This document shows positions 24,794-38,176 of a DNA stretch of 64,000 nucleotides, piece after piece (the stretch's first letter is position 1; each line of letters starts with the position of its first letter). The notes under the pieces are model-generated. The model worked only from the letters and a program-made list of their open reading frames with translations, had not been told where the DNA came from and ran no database searches. Position numbers and translations under genes: made by a program. Source of the DNA: Takifugu bimaculatus (lineage: Eukaryota > Chordata > Actinopteri > Tetraodontiformes > Tetraodontidae); assembly GCA_004026145.2 (NCBI GenBank), contig CP034990.1, positions 5,019,476 to 5,083,475 of the forward strand. Direction: 5' to 3'.

Positions 24794-27700
24794 CATTTCC
24801 TATCAGCCATTTTGGTCTTCAGAGAGACAGATGAGCGTGACTCACTCTCAGCGCTCGAAGGTGAATGAACTTTCAGAAGCCATTTCCTAATGCCGCCTTT
24901 TGTATGTGCTCAGATGCTTTGGCTGCGTCGCAACGCTTGATGCTGGCGAGCGGTCTGTCTTGTTGAGCGCGGTCAAAAAGCAAAAGTTAGACAAGCGACT
25001 ATGTGGTGCTGTGCATGTCTAGTTTGTTACTTTGATTACTTACTGGTATATTATTATTATACGCTGGTTAATACTGTGCACTGCATTTTCACTTTTTTGG
25101 GGATTTTTGGGGGGTTTTACATGATCCACCTGCTGTTTGAGAACACTGGTAGTTTTATGATGCACAGTTGGCAGTCTAATGTCCAAAGTGAGAGGGATAA
25201 AAGTGTGCAAATGGTCCGAGCTGTTCTGTTGCTGCCGGAGATAATAATCACGTGCTTGTGAGCATCGCTGTATGTGCCACTTTCAACTGTAACGCACCTC
25301 CGTCTCTGTGCACGTTCCTCGTGCTCAAGTTGAAACCAGACACTAGGGACTAAAAAACCACAACTGTGACCGTGCCCTCACACACACACACACACACACA
25401 TACATACACACACACACACTATCCCAGAGAAGCCTGAACACACACAACACTGTGTAATTGTAAATCAATAAACAATTAAGGTGCCGCCATCATAACACAC
25501 TGCTTACTGACCTCAAATCCCTCGGTGCTAACTGTGACTCCATTTTCCTGTTGTTGTTTGGAAGAGGGCAGTGAAAAACTGTAATGGGATAGCTGTCGGC
25601 TGATGTGGATGCTGGCCAGTGGAGCATGTGGCAACGATAAAGCTGCAATGTCTGTTTGTTTTTGTGCGTCAGCAGACTGTGAAGTTACATTTTGCTCTGA
25701 TGGATTATCTCTTCCAGGCATCACAAACATGCGCCGTTCACTCTCTGGGATCAAAAATGCCGTGTTGCACGTCTCTATACGTGCATTTCTGCCATTTATC
25801 AGATCATAAGGCGTCCCTTGTTTTGTCTCTGTGTAATTTAAGTTGTTATATCTTTAAATGCATGGCCAAATCTCACCTCCATTGATGCTTCTGAGCTTTG
25901 ACTAAACAACCAGTCGAGTTTTTAGCCTTGGTTTTGATGTGCATGAGGGTTGTTTCGAAACAGATTTTGGCTAATTCTGTCTCCTTTGAAACTCTCAAAC
26001 AGAAAAGTACAGAACCAGTTATCAAATAGGCCCTGGCAGAGGTCAGATTCCTAACAGACAGTTCATTCCCATCAAGATCAAGATAAAATCTGATCACATT
26101 TAGCTAAGCAGGTCTATTGATGCCAATAAAAAGAGAGAAAGCAGATGAAGTTTTGGTGATGTGCAAAATTAACTGAAAAGTTCCATCTTTTAACTTTACT
26201 CTAGTATCGTTCTGGGGGCAGGTGCGAGGTCTGTTCAAACTTCAGCATTTGATGCCATTCACGCCTGCTGTCCAACCAACTGCTGGGCGCTCGTGGTTTG
26301 TACTAGAGCATTTTTCTCTTCCCAGAAAGAGTATTAGTTCCCTTAATTTACAGCAGAAACAGAGAGAATGAAAGTATATTTCTGCAGGTTTCAGGGGATA
26401 TGTGATCATTGGTGCAAAGACCCAAAAATCCATGTTCCAATTACCAAAGTGTGGACGAGCTGTGCTTCTGCTGCATAAAAAAATGATCCATAAAGCAAAA
26501 GGAACCAACCAAATGGTCAAAAGAATTGCGACTGCAGCCCAGCACAGATCTCTCCTGCTAAATTACTCCAGTGTCAGGGGTTAATGTTGTGGTGTCGGCA
26601 GGAGAAGTGTTGAACTCAACCTTGAAACAGATTTCAAGCTCCAGATGAAGAAAGGAGGACAGACTTAAAACAGAAACTCATGTAATACTCTGTAATACTT
26701 CAATGATAGGAACGGTTGTTCTCATAAGTTAATTAGTCAAATAAGATCCATACAAACATCTTTTCTCAGTCGTGCTGTAAACAAATTTTGTCCTTTTATC
26801 CTCTTCTTAATTTCTCTGCTTCAATAATGTCAAATTTGAGGTTTTAGAGATGAGGAGCTGGTGTGTGAGAGAGGCCAGCCTTCTCAAGAGTGGCCAGGAG
26901 AGGAGCAGATGAGATAGAATGCAAACACATGCTGATCAGCATTCCGAGAGATTTAGATGAGAGACACGATTTCGTTAAATTTACACAGCTTTATAAGACA
27001 GGACAAAATGGAAAAGGAGATCATCGGATTGTTTGAAGACATTTTCTTAAGAGAGTCACATTAATACAAAGATCTATAATGGAATACCAGTATTTCATAT
27101 ACTGCAGTTTTTATACCACATTTTTATATTCTGTAACATGTGTACATGGTAATATGCCAACTTCAAAAAGTGTTCAGTTAGTTCATCCAAGGAAAGAAAA
27201 AGAAGAAATGAGAACTTTCAAAAAAAAATATTGAACTCACTATGAAACAATTACAATACTCTGCAAATGCTCACGGTCTGTGTCATAATGTCTTTAAGCT
27301 TTACTCTTCACCACAAGAGAACACACAAAAATGCAACGCTTTGGGTAACTCGGCCCATCGGATCCTGCCTTCATTTGGAGGACTTGAAAAAACTCATTAA
27401 TGATTCACAAAGTCCCAAGACAGAGACGCCACTGTGATAGTGTGAAGAGTTCCACTCCAAAACGCTGGAAAATAACATAAAATACAATCTTTGCCTGAGG
27501 ATTCATCCTCCCCTTTGTTTGTTTAGACGGTTTTCGTGAGGGAGGGGCCCACGTTCTCACCATTTTGAGCAAAACTCTTCCTGCAAATCAGCTGAGTAAA
27601 TACTGGAATTATCAAAACCTATGGAATGCACATGAAGCACACTGTTAGCTGGTTCCCACGGATCTTCCTCAGATCCTCTCTGGTCTCCAGTAAAGATGGT

Positions 27701-29199
27701 TTTAATCAAAGTGTCCGTAAAGGCTGAGCACCGCTAACATGTGGCGATAGTGATGTGAGACATGTATAGATGATGAAAAAGAAATGAGGAGAATAAAAAC
27801 ACCGGCGCTCTCATGGACCTCTGCATGGAGATGTGATGGCTAAGATTTTGTGGATTGAGGAGCGGGCTCAGTTGTTTCTGATGCCAACAAACCCGACACA
27901 CCTCCATGTGGGTATTTTGGGAAATTGGACAGAAGAGATCGTAAAATAGCAACCTTAACATGAAGACTGGCAACGTGGTGGGACTAAGTCAAGATCTCTG
28001 ACAACATGGCGCCTCAAAGGTGGAGCTAAAGCGCTTTTTTGGTGGAGACATATAGAAGAACCTGTATTTCATGCAGTTCTTTAACAGTTAAAGTTATATA
28101 CGCTGCATGACTCCAGAAATAAAGAGGGTGAACAACATGACTTCTGATTGGGTGTAAGTGGAAACGCGTGCTTCCACTCCCAGGGCATCAATGACCACAT
28201 ATGCTGTCAGCAGGACCTGTGGAAGATGTATTCCACATATTTTTGGCTTCATCTTTTTTACAAGCTGGTGTGTAATATGTTTTCCATTTTTAGCCATGTC
28301 ACTTGGGCAAACAGCTACCCTATCTTTGCCTAAAGGCCAAAGACATGAAGCTAAAAATCAAAATAAATCCATCCATCTTCTGTTGACTGCCAGTTATTCC
28401 TGTAAATCCCAGTGGCTTTAAGCCGAAGCAGCAGGGAACAGAGCAGCACGGGGCAGCAAACTGCTCCATAAATCCTGCTAATTAACAGCTCATATATCGT
28501 GTTGCGTTGTTACAATTTGGTTCATTGCAAAGAGAGAAGCATTAGCATATTCGAAAATCAGTTTTATGATCAAAAACTTTCACTTTCGACTCGAAGCTGA
28601 GCACAGAGGTCTTTCCAGTCTTCATAGTAAGCTACGCTGAGCGTCTCCTGGCTATGGCTTTATATTTAGGGATAACAGATTAGTGCAACTTCCCAAATTT
28701 CTTTTAACGAACTCCTCGGCGTTATTGATTTTGCACAAAGACACAGCCGCAGCTAACAGATGCTGTCTGCTTTCAGGGGCCAGTATGATTTCGTTCAGGC
28801 GGAATAGCAGTCTTACATCAAAAAGCCTGAAGAACGACGGTGCGCTTTCTCAAGCGGTGTCTGCGTGTTTGAAGGTGCGGCTGTGAGATATTACTTAGCG
28901 ATGCATTATTACTGCTATAAAAAGCAAATGAAGTGGAAAGTAAGCGTGAGGTTTCATCACCTCTGTGGAACAGTGTCATGACGATGGCTTTGTGTTGTCG
29001 CCCATTTTTCCGGTCTGCGTCAATCACTTCCAGCAAACTTTCCTAACAGCATTAACCTCCATCAAATAAGACAACCCACCAGCACCGCCTCAGGTAATAA
29101 CCGAGAGAAATCTCCTCAAAATTATCATGAAAAACTAATATCATAACTTTATACTTGAGCCACCTAGGTCACAGTCAGGAAAAGAACCAAAATAACACA
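24794..29199. other. gene-free stretch next to the ntrk3 3' end
   Basis: No second gene is visible. A (CA)n repeat interrupted by TACATA lies at 25380-25420. The ntrk3 transcript may extend into this stretch, because no strong polyadenylation hexamer is seen before 27706. Confidence 0.45.
25380..25420 (+). repeat. (CA)n microsatellite, interrupted
   Basis: CA dinucleotide repeat with a TACATACA interruption in the middle. Confidence 0.95.
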
Positions 29200-29949
29200 A
29201 GAAAAAAAGAAAATAAGTTAACATAATTCTGACACAGAGAATTTTACAGTATGTACATTGTTGTTGTTTTTTTTCTTCTTTTAAATTAAAATAGAGTTGT
29301 CATTTGTTTGATTGGGTAGGTCCTTTACAGAGCATTCCATTTATGTTTTTGCAACCATTCCAGTGTTATTCCACAGTGGCAGAATTCCCGCTAAAAGCTC
29401 TGTGCCAGCCAATCAGAGTGCAAGTAAGGCTGCCATCATCAAGTCCCTGCCAAGAGTTTGTCGGTGATGTCTTCAGACAGGGCCGAGCCCTTAGCAACGT
29501 ACATGGCAGACCCTTCAACACCATGACAAAAAGAAATAAATATAAAATATATGTAATATTTCTATATATATCCATAAAACCAAACCAAGGATAGATTTAA
29601 ACTCTGAAGTGTTGAATAATCGAACTGGCCATTCCCCCGCTGCCTGTCCACTCTGCGTCTGTCCTGTTTTTGTGTATTTTTGCAGTTTTTTTTTTTTTCC
29701 AAGGAAAAACAAAAGTCTTCTTCAAACCTGTACATCTTAGACGCAAGTAAACAAAATGTAAAAGTGCGTGTTTTTAGAACATGTTTTATCCACTATATCC
29801 AAAAGTGTTGCAGGCACTTAAGTCCTTCCAAACATTGTAGGTGTTTTTCGACAGTGGAGCAGGTTGGTTTGGTTATTTCCTGGATTCGTATCAGTCGGTC
29901 TGTCTGTTTGTCTCCCATCTGTCTGTTGGCTGAGGATCGGGAGCCGCCG
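29200..29949 (-). other. ntrk3: probable 3' UTR of ntrk3 (end not defined)
   Basis: Sequence directly after the ntrk3 stop must be 3' UTR at least in part. It is AT-rich with A/T homopolymer runs and holds a UGUACAUA match to the Pumilio element (29250-29257, transcript strand). I see no AATAAA on the minus strand between 29949 and about 27700. The first ATTAAA is at 27701-27706, and weaker variants (GATAAA, TATAAA) occur earlier. The left limit given is therefore arbitrary. Confidence 0.35.
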
Positions 29950-30135
29950 CTAGCCCAGGATGTCCAGGTAGACCGGCGTGGCTTTTCCCATGGCGAAAAG
30001 GACCTTCTGAATGTCCTTAATGTTCAGTCGCTGCTGCGGTTCCCTCTGCCAGCAGCCCAGCATGATGTCATAGACCTCCTTAGGACAGATCCGTGGCCTC
30101 TCCAGGACACGACCCTGGGTGATGCACTCGATAAC
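29950..30135 (-). CDS. ntrk3: ntrk3 last coding exon: C-lobe and PLC-gamma tail
   Basis: The 186-nt coding part of the final exon (61 codons and a TAG stop at 29950-29952), after the acceptor CTCTCTGCAG. It reads VIECITQGRVLERPR, then CPKEVYDIMLGCW, then a tail ending TPVYLDILG. The arginine in PQQRLNI is the conserved C-lobe residue of kinases. The tyrosine of PVYLDILG is the PLC-gamma docking site in Trk receptors. The tail is the full family length, with no truncation. Confidence 0.95.
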   Translation of the reverse strand, partial: VIECITQGRVLERPRICPKEVYDIMLGCWQREPQQRLNIKDIQKVLFAMGKATPVYLDILG

Positions 30136-33100
30136 CTGCAGAGAGAGGGCAACGGAGTGAGACGGACAGCTCTCGCTGACTGATGGCTTTGTTTTGTTCG
30201 TAATGGGAAAGCGGTGACACGGGGCGCGTTGTCCTCTGAGGACACAGCTAATGAAACCACGATGAAACAGCTAACCATTTTCTCCGGTTTCTGTGAAAGA
30301 ACAGACCCGATCTGGGTTTAAATACAGACGCGTTTGCACTCAAGGGTGTCAACAATACTGAGCACAAGGCGACAATTCAGCAAATCTATGGGGACGTTCG
30401 GTTCTCTTCCTCTGACTGTTGCGTTTGTTTACCAAACTGTTGCGCAGTTTCCTCTATAATAATATAATCAGAATTCTTTTATCATTAAAGAACACGGCGT
30501 CCTTCAAAAACATCTGAGGCAGACCCTTCTGGATATCGCCATGGTAACAGAACGGGAGATAGTTTAAATGATCCTCCATACAAACAGTGTGAAATCGAGC
30601 AAAGCAAAGAGAGCTGTTGCGTGTTTGTCCGTGCTACTTGGAATTCCGAAATCCGAAATTTGGGAAGGTTTTTTTTGGGTGAAGACTGGCAGCAAAGAAA
30701 GTTGGAACAGTTTTTAGTTGGGAGCTCTTGTGTTTTTTGTATTTTTTTTGCAAAATAAATCACGAAGCACCAGGTTGCCACTGCCGAAAATCTTGATGAA
30801 ATTGGCTGAACAATTTAAAAACTGTAGGACATCGGCATGAGTCTGACTCTGATTAAGCTGCCCTCTCGTCTCCTCTTACAGCCTCAACTGAATACATCAG
30901 CCACAAACATTTTTCTGTCTTCCAAAGATGTTCATTAGTACCACTTTAGGCTACATGGCTACATTGGGATCACCCAATATGTAATGCTAACAGGCTAACT
31001 TGCTCAATTAAAAACCAAGAATGATGACACTGATTATTTTTTGATAAAATCAAGGCTTTAGTCTCTAGATTGTACTTTGTAATCACATCCTCTTGTCTCT
31101 GAAATGTTTTACTTCATTTTGCTGACAGCTTATGTTAGTGGTTACTTTGCAAATTGAGCACGTGCAGCTGTTCTCAATTAGCCCGCCTTATTAGACCACT
31201 AGTCAGGGGGACGCCGAGCGGAGCGATGCGGAATAACTGATGTCACCAAACTCGGCAAAGGCTGACAATGTCGGCAGGGCAGCATTCAACCAGCCGAAGT
31301 GGGCAAACAAGCGCGGGTGTTTGGTCAAATAAAGCTGTGAGAGCCCACCAGTGATGCTGGAGCTGGTGATAAATGGAACACCAGGCCCCCGCACTAACAA
31401 GCCGCTCAGATGGATGTGGGGGGGGCTCAGCTGCGGGGATGTGTAGTGGGCTGGATGTGGATCAGCTGCTACAAAGAGCCGGAGTGCAGACGAGCCACAG
31501 CTGAATACAAAGTGGCAGGAGAGATTTCTCATTTCATTTCTTAGAAAATAGGACCAGATACTAGATAGATGGACAAGCAGAAAGACAGACAGATATAGCT
31601 GTAAAGTGTCATTTGGTAAGTGGCAGACTTGAAATCTAATTTTATTATTGCTTTAAGGTTTGTAGAATCAGCTTAAGAGCTCCATTCTAAAACCTTTCCA
31701 TGCAGGATAACTGTGGAAATCCTAATGTGTGTGTCAAGTCCAAGCACACCTAAATGCCTTTTTTATTGAAAATGCCAGGTTATTCTTTGAGGTCAATTTA
31801 ATTTTCTCAATATGTTGGGTTTACAAGAGTAACCCTAATTGAATTTTATTGATTCCAAGTGGATGCTCCAGTGGAAGAACTAACCAATCACGGGTGTTTT
31901 GTCTTGTCTGCTGGCAAACTGGTATCAATCTATCACCTTACTGGGCAAAGGCCCGACATGCACAGCAGCCGGCAGTAGAAGGACAAGGAAAATGTCTGGA
32001 TTGTTTGAAAATTTTAACAACTTTTGTTAAACATTTCTGTTTGCTCAGCTGTAGTTTCAGCTGTGTGTTGTGTCCCGTGTGGTCTCAACCTGCTTTGGGC
32101 TCTTCTCTTACCTCATTGTTTCCCAGCTGAAACCAAGGCTGCTTCCCGTAGGTAAAGATCTCCCACAAGATGACTCCGAAGCTCCAAACGTCACTTTCCG
32201 TGGAGAATTTCCTGTACATGATGCTCTCCGGGGGCATCCAGCGAATGGGGAGCATGGTGTGTCCTCCAACCTGCAGGAAGTAGACGGCACCTGTTACAAA
32301 TGAACGGTTACGCGGCTAAAATGCAGATTAGGAACTCCAGTAATCGACACGACACCCAGTCACCAGGGGATTAACTGTTCTAGCAAAACTGATCGGGCAA
32401 GCTTAACGTCTCATGAATGTGTGCTTTCGACACTGATGGTGCTGGAAAATGCTGACTTATCTGCCACCCTTTCTGTTTGGGCTGTATGTGGAATTCTTTA
32501 GGTGAGGGTATTAGGGCTGCTTTCTTGTTCTTGTTGAAAAATCCCTTCGCTGCCACAGCGGCATTAAGCGGGAATCGGACTCCTGAAGCGTGGAATAGAA
32601 TGTGTCCCAGTCGTTTTCTTTGGCAGAAGGAGTTTGAATTGATCCTCACATTGAAGCAGATCATATGGTTTCTAATGCAAATGTGAATATTCAAATGAGA
32701 CTTTTCTCTTCTTGGAGGAAGATTCATATCACTATGCAAAGCTGCTGCATTCATGAGAGGGTTTTCATGACGGCGCGGTGCAGCGGAGGCGGGCAGGATA
32801 TCAAGTGTTAGCTTCTTAATGTCTTCAAACCAGCAGGACATGAAATGAAGTCTGTCTTCTAACCCTAAATGCCTCAGAGACTGGATATTAATCGATTAAA
32901 CAATCACCTCTGAATCGTGCTTGCTCTCAGCTTATTAGCAGACATTGTTTGAAAATCTATTTGCCATTCATGACAGGCTTTAGTCACCGCGGTGACGTTC
33001 TGGACAAGACCGATTAGATCACAAAGACAGTCAGCGCGAGTCCAAAAGCACTATTGGCAGATCCAGCGATTAACATGCTTGCGCAGTCCCGGTTTCTTCC

Positions 33101-33893
33101 ACTTCCAGCAGACGTGCGTGACTTGTGCTTATCTGAAATCTCTGCAGAAGCGTAACCATGACAACACCTGTTATCGCAGGGAATCAATCACATGTCACTA
33201 TTTGCTCCGCCTCCTGGGTTATGTCATCGCCTCTCTTGCCGATTGGCCGGTTGGTTGCAGATCCTCTAATTCTATTGGACACGTCTAAAGATGTCTGATT
33301 GGAGGAAGCGAATTGATCCAAGAAGAAAAACTGTTCATTTTTTGTTTTAATGAAGTTACCCTCAGGATAAAGAAATCGTTCCAGGAATATTAAGAAGTCT
33401 TTTGGGTCTTGGCAGAGATACATTATGAACTCTACTGAGTATCATCTAGTTAATTAAGATCAAATAATGGTTCACATTTTCTTTCCTTGAGGCAGAAATG
33501 CATAAGATAACTTTGCATGACTGCATGTTTTAATCTTTACGTTTTTAAATTTACTGTCAATGAAAGACTTCCCATAGTTTTCCAGTTGAAGGGCTGTTAG
33601 TAATATACATGTATATTTACTCGACATTTTCCATTGACCCAAACTCCTTTGTAGCTTGACCTGGTTAAATTTAATATATTACATACATCAAATCAGATAT
33701 ATTACAATGTTGTAACTCACAGAGGTGCATTTTTGTTTTTTGTTTTTGTTTGATTTTTTATAAATGCTGCGATCTACATATCCATCCATCCTCTGTGCGT
33801 CCAGTTACCCAGTTACAATGTCCTCACTTCTAAAGAAATGTCCCCACTTGGCTAACAGAATGTGAATTTTGGTACTCAATATGTAGCAAGTAT

Positions 33894-33948
<55 letters not shown>

Positions 33949-36900
33949 AACTCTGATCCTCAGGGTGGCAAACAATCAGTTTCATTTAATCATAATAAGG
34001 GCTTTTTCAAACTTCATTTAGCAGCTCCAACATCTGTGTGCCTTCAGCTGTGAACATCGCTGGCATTTTGAGTCGGAGACGCTGTCGCACTAATTACCCC
34101 CTCGCTCCATCGTGTGCTCATTGCACATTTCCTCTGACAGTCAAAAACAATCTCTGCGTCAGCTTGACGCAGCAGATGAATCTTGCGGATGGTTTAAGGA
34201 AATGTGAGATTTGTCAGCGTGCCAGGAGCCGCTCAGTCAGAACATCCTGTAGCTGCTGCACTTCATCACATTTGAGTGATGGTACAAGGCCTCTGTTGCC
34301 TTTACTGTCCTTTTCCTTCCGACCTTTTTGTAGGTTCTGGAGTGGGATGTAACAGTCATTTGTATGCATATCTGCAGGGTTCAGTGGACCTTAGCTCCTC
34401 TTAAATCAGGTTGGACCATTAATAACTGGAAAGTCATCTTTTTTGGTCGTTAGACATCCACCACATCCTTTAAAACACATCCATCCACCTGTGGATCAGT
34501 TTACCTCCATTTTTGTCCCACAAGAGCAAATGTTTATCATTTATAGCACTATTTTTCTCCATACCTTCCATCTTAAGGATTACCTGTTATCATTAACTGG
34601 TTGTGATCAACACTAAAGTATTCCATCTCTCCCTAGCATTTAGTGTGTAATGTAAAGAAAATATACCAAGATGAGTACCGTATTTTCGTGACCATAAGGC
34701 ACACTTAAAAGTCTCAGATTTTCTCCAACATGGACGGGGCACCTTATAATGCGGTGCTCCTTATGAGTTCTAAAATCTGTAAATGCTTTTCAGCTTTCGC
34801 AAAAGCCATTTCGGATTCTTTTTGTTAATTTCGGATAAAGAAGCTGATCTACATGAGTACATTGCTACTGTAAATACACGCTAGCATGCATGTTTTAAGC
34901 TAGCGTACCGGTATGTTTTACCACGCCAGCACCCTATAATCCGGTGCGCCTTATGTATGTGTTAAATACAGAAATAGTACCCATAACTGAGACTGAGCCT
35001 TTTAATAAGGTGCGCCTTATGGTCGCGAAAATACAGGTCGTAAGTAGCCGCACTGCTAAAATTATTGAGTTTAATCAGATAATGTCTACAGAATTTGTCA
35101 TGAGTGTCAATTTCTTTACATTGCATTTTTCTTAAAATTGCATAATTTCAGATAAATAAGTATTATTGGGTGACTATTGAGGTGTGGAAATGTGGCAAAA
35201 ACTCCAGCCTCTTTTCAGCTCTCTTGAGCAACATTAACCAGAAGTCTGTGTGTTTCTTCTATCACTTCAATAACACAAATTGTCACAGACTAAACTATTT
35301 GGCTGCGAGATGGGAGCCAGTTTCCATCCGTCATTTTCAAAAAGATCAATTACGCACCCCCCCTGAAACAAACAAGCTGCTGTAATCATTGAAATAAAAA
35401 CACAGCAGCACATCAACATGAATGAAAACCAGCACAAATTATGCTTATTAATGTAAATTTAAAGGTAATGCAGCAGTCAGGAAACAGTGAAAATGGATTG
35501 AAATCCATGTGCGGTTTAATGGAGTGGTGAGCCGTTCGGCTATGATCTGATCCTGCATCAATAATCAGCGCTGATATCTCAGTTATGCTTCTAGTACTAC
35601 CGTGGGGGACGTAAAGGTTGAGTGTTTGACCACAGCTATGAAGAGCTACAGTCAGAGGAAGAGCAAAACCAGAGGAAAAGGGTCGGCATGAATTTCAAAG
35701 TCTCGTATCATGCCCACACAGCCGTTCCGCTCCCGATTTACTGAAGCAATGCTCGTTTCCCTCCAACCTGAAGCAGAAAACCACGAATCACTGACCAGCT
35801 GTTGAAGCAGATGATTTTAGCGCGCCCAAGCTAGCAGCGAGTCACGTGCGTGGCGGACGACGCGCGGCTGGTTCACACTAAACCAGTTTGTTCTCATTTT
35901 AAGCAGCTGGTCTGAAATAGTCTTAGTGATGGTGAATAAGTGGTGGCACTGGTGGCCACAGGGTGCTGAAACTGAGAAATAGAGAGTTAATGTGAAGCCT
36001 GTCAAGGGCATCTTCCCCTGCCACTTTGGAGAAGGTCGAAAACTGTAGCTGAGTGCACTTTTTGTGCACAAGGCCACATGTGGTCTCTACATTTAACACA
36101 AAACGATATGTGAGCATGTAGCCTGGAGGTCAAACACATCATTACAGATGGCACCAGTACCACCAGTATTTGCTGACTGGGGTAAAAACATTTCACTCCA
36201 TTAAACTCAGGTTCAGGCTGGAGCCGAGCTGCAGGAAAGGAAGGCATCACTTCAATTGTGTTATTTTAAAAGTCAAAAAAAGTAGAATGTTGGGGGACGT
36301 GACATTAGAGATTGTTTGAAAACACAAAATAAAAGCTCCATGAATTTGAATTTATGGTGTAAAGTAAATGTTTTTACATAACCTATGATGATTAAGGGCA
36401 TGTAAGAGGTCCAGCCTATATTAGCAACTTTACAGTCCTTTTCCCTGGAAGGATTCATGTCCCAGTGAGAGCCAGATCCAATTTCTGAGAAATCTGCACC
36501 AATAATTTTCCACCTCAAGAGCTGCAAATGTTACAGGGAGTCCGCTGGGAAGGGGGGAGTTGCAAATGAAAGCAGGATTATTCCCGAGAAAGCGGAGACC
36601 CATGTTCACAGCCCTGCTGGTAATAATATTCTCTTTCGCCATTCGGTCAGTTTGGACCAAAAGGTCTTGGGATTCCATCCACTTTCCACTTCCATCCACT
36701 CAGGATTCCATCCACGCTTTTGATCAGAACAGCAGCTCTGAAAGATCTGGTAAGGAGCCGGGGACTCATGTTGTGGCCAGTGCGTAAAGAAATAGCTGCC
36801 CCATTCGGAAAAAGTCCATCCTGCTTCACATTAATACCTTTACAAATATTTACACCTTTAAAAATACTCAATGCGATCGGGATTTCTGCTAATCCCTGCA

Positions 36901-38133
36901 GCAGATAAGCGCTTCGCTCAAACAAACATGTAGGAGCGGAAGAAAATCTTGTAATTTTACCAAACTTTTGGATCAACAAATGCTTCTACAAAGCTTATCT
37001 GGGGTACCGGGTGCATTAGCAGAATCTTGAGAAAAAAATCATTTGCTCTTTTGCTTTATGTCTAAAGCTCCAGCCCCAAATACCCACAAGGCCCCGAATC
37101 CCACTGAAAACCAAAAAAGGTAAACCAATCGGAGGTGGTAAAGTGCCATTTTTATTCAGTATGATGGTGAATATTGAGTCAGCGATGTGGGCTGGGTCAG
37201 CTGACTTCTCCACTGGGGCTACAATCAAAGCTGCACCAGGTTATACCTTTTCTTTGTACCCAATATCAAACTGGGCCTGATGAAAAACTATTGTTCTGTA
37301 AGAGATGAACCAATGACAATTGGCTGGAAGTGAGGTAAAGGAGCCAGCAAGGGCTGTAAGACAATCTGTCCCCCTGTGGAGTTTTAAAAAGATTAAACAA
37401 AATTAATTAAGTTACCCTCTAAATCACTTATCTGAGGTGCACCCAGTCCATTCCACGTAAGGCTAAAGCTCATCTGATGCATGCTAATGACTCAGCAGCA
37501 GCCCTCACGGATGGGGCATTAAAGCAGCCGACATTTCCCTGACTTCCCCAGACGTCTCGTGCTCTCAACTTGGGTTTTTATAACAAGGCCATGGGAATTA
37601 GCCCAGAACATGGGGGGAAAAAAACAACTACAAACACGTAATAAAAATAAAATAATTGCCCCTGTAATTACCCTCATCTTTCTCACTCAATGTCACATGG
37701 AGAAGCTGGCAATCCTCTGCAGGGAGTGAGGAATGAGTCTGGGGCTTTTTTGTAGCTGTGTAAACTGGATTAGTGCTCTGCCTGTCCCACCGTGGCAGGG
37801 GAGTGATTGGATTAACGGTGTGGAGAGCATAGCAACATGGCAGGGGAATAGATTACTAGTCCAGTTGGGCTTTTCCATGGGCACTCATTGGCCTGCAGAG
37901 AGCCCTGGGAGGCCCCAGATATCTTAAAGGACCTTGATTACCATCTATACACCCTCCCTCCTCACCTCAGCCTCACTACTATCTTTGGTCTACCAGCTCA
38001 GACAGGAGTGAACACAAGTTCACTTTTAGAGGCTATGATGTCCATTAAGGTTCTACCTGCTGTGCTGCTGCCGAGTGGAGATAAAGTAGAATCTATTCTG
38101 GCTGCTGGGTGGTGAAAGATTCAGAGGATTTCA

Positions 38134-38176
<43 letters not shown>

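Noticed and set aside
29680..30183. 167-codon open frame on the plus strand
   Set aside because: It lies antisense to the last ntrk3 exon and its 3' UTR; the minus strand carries the clear kinase C-lobe.
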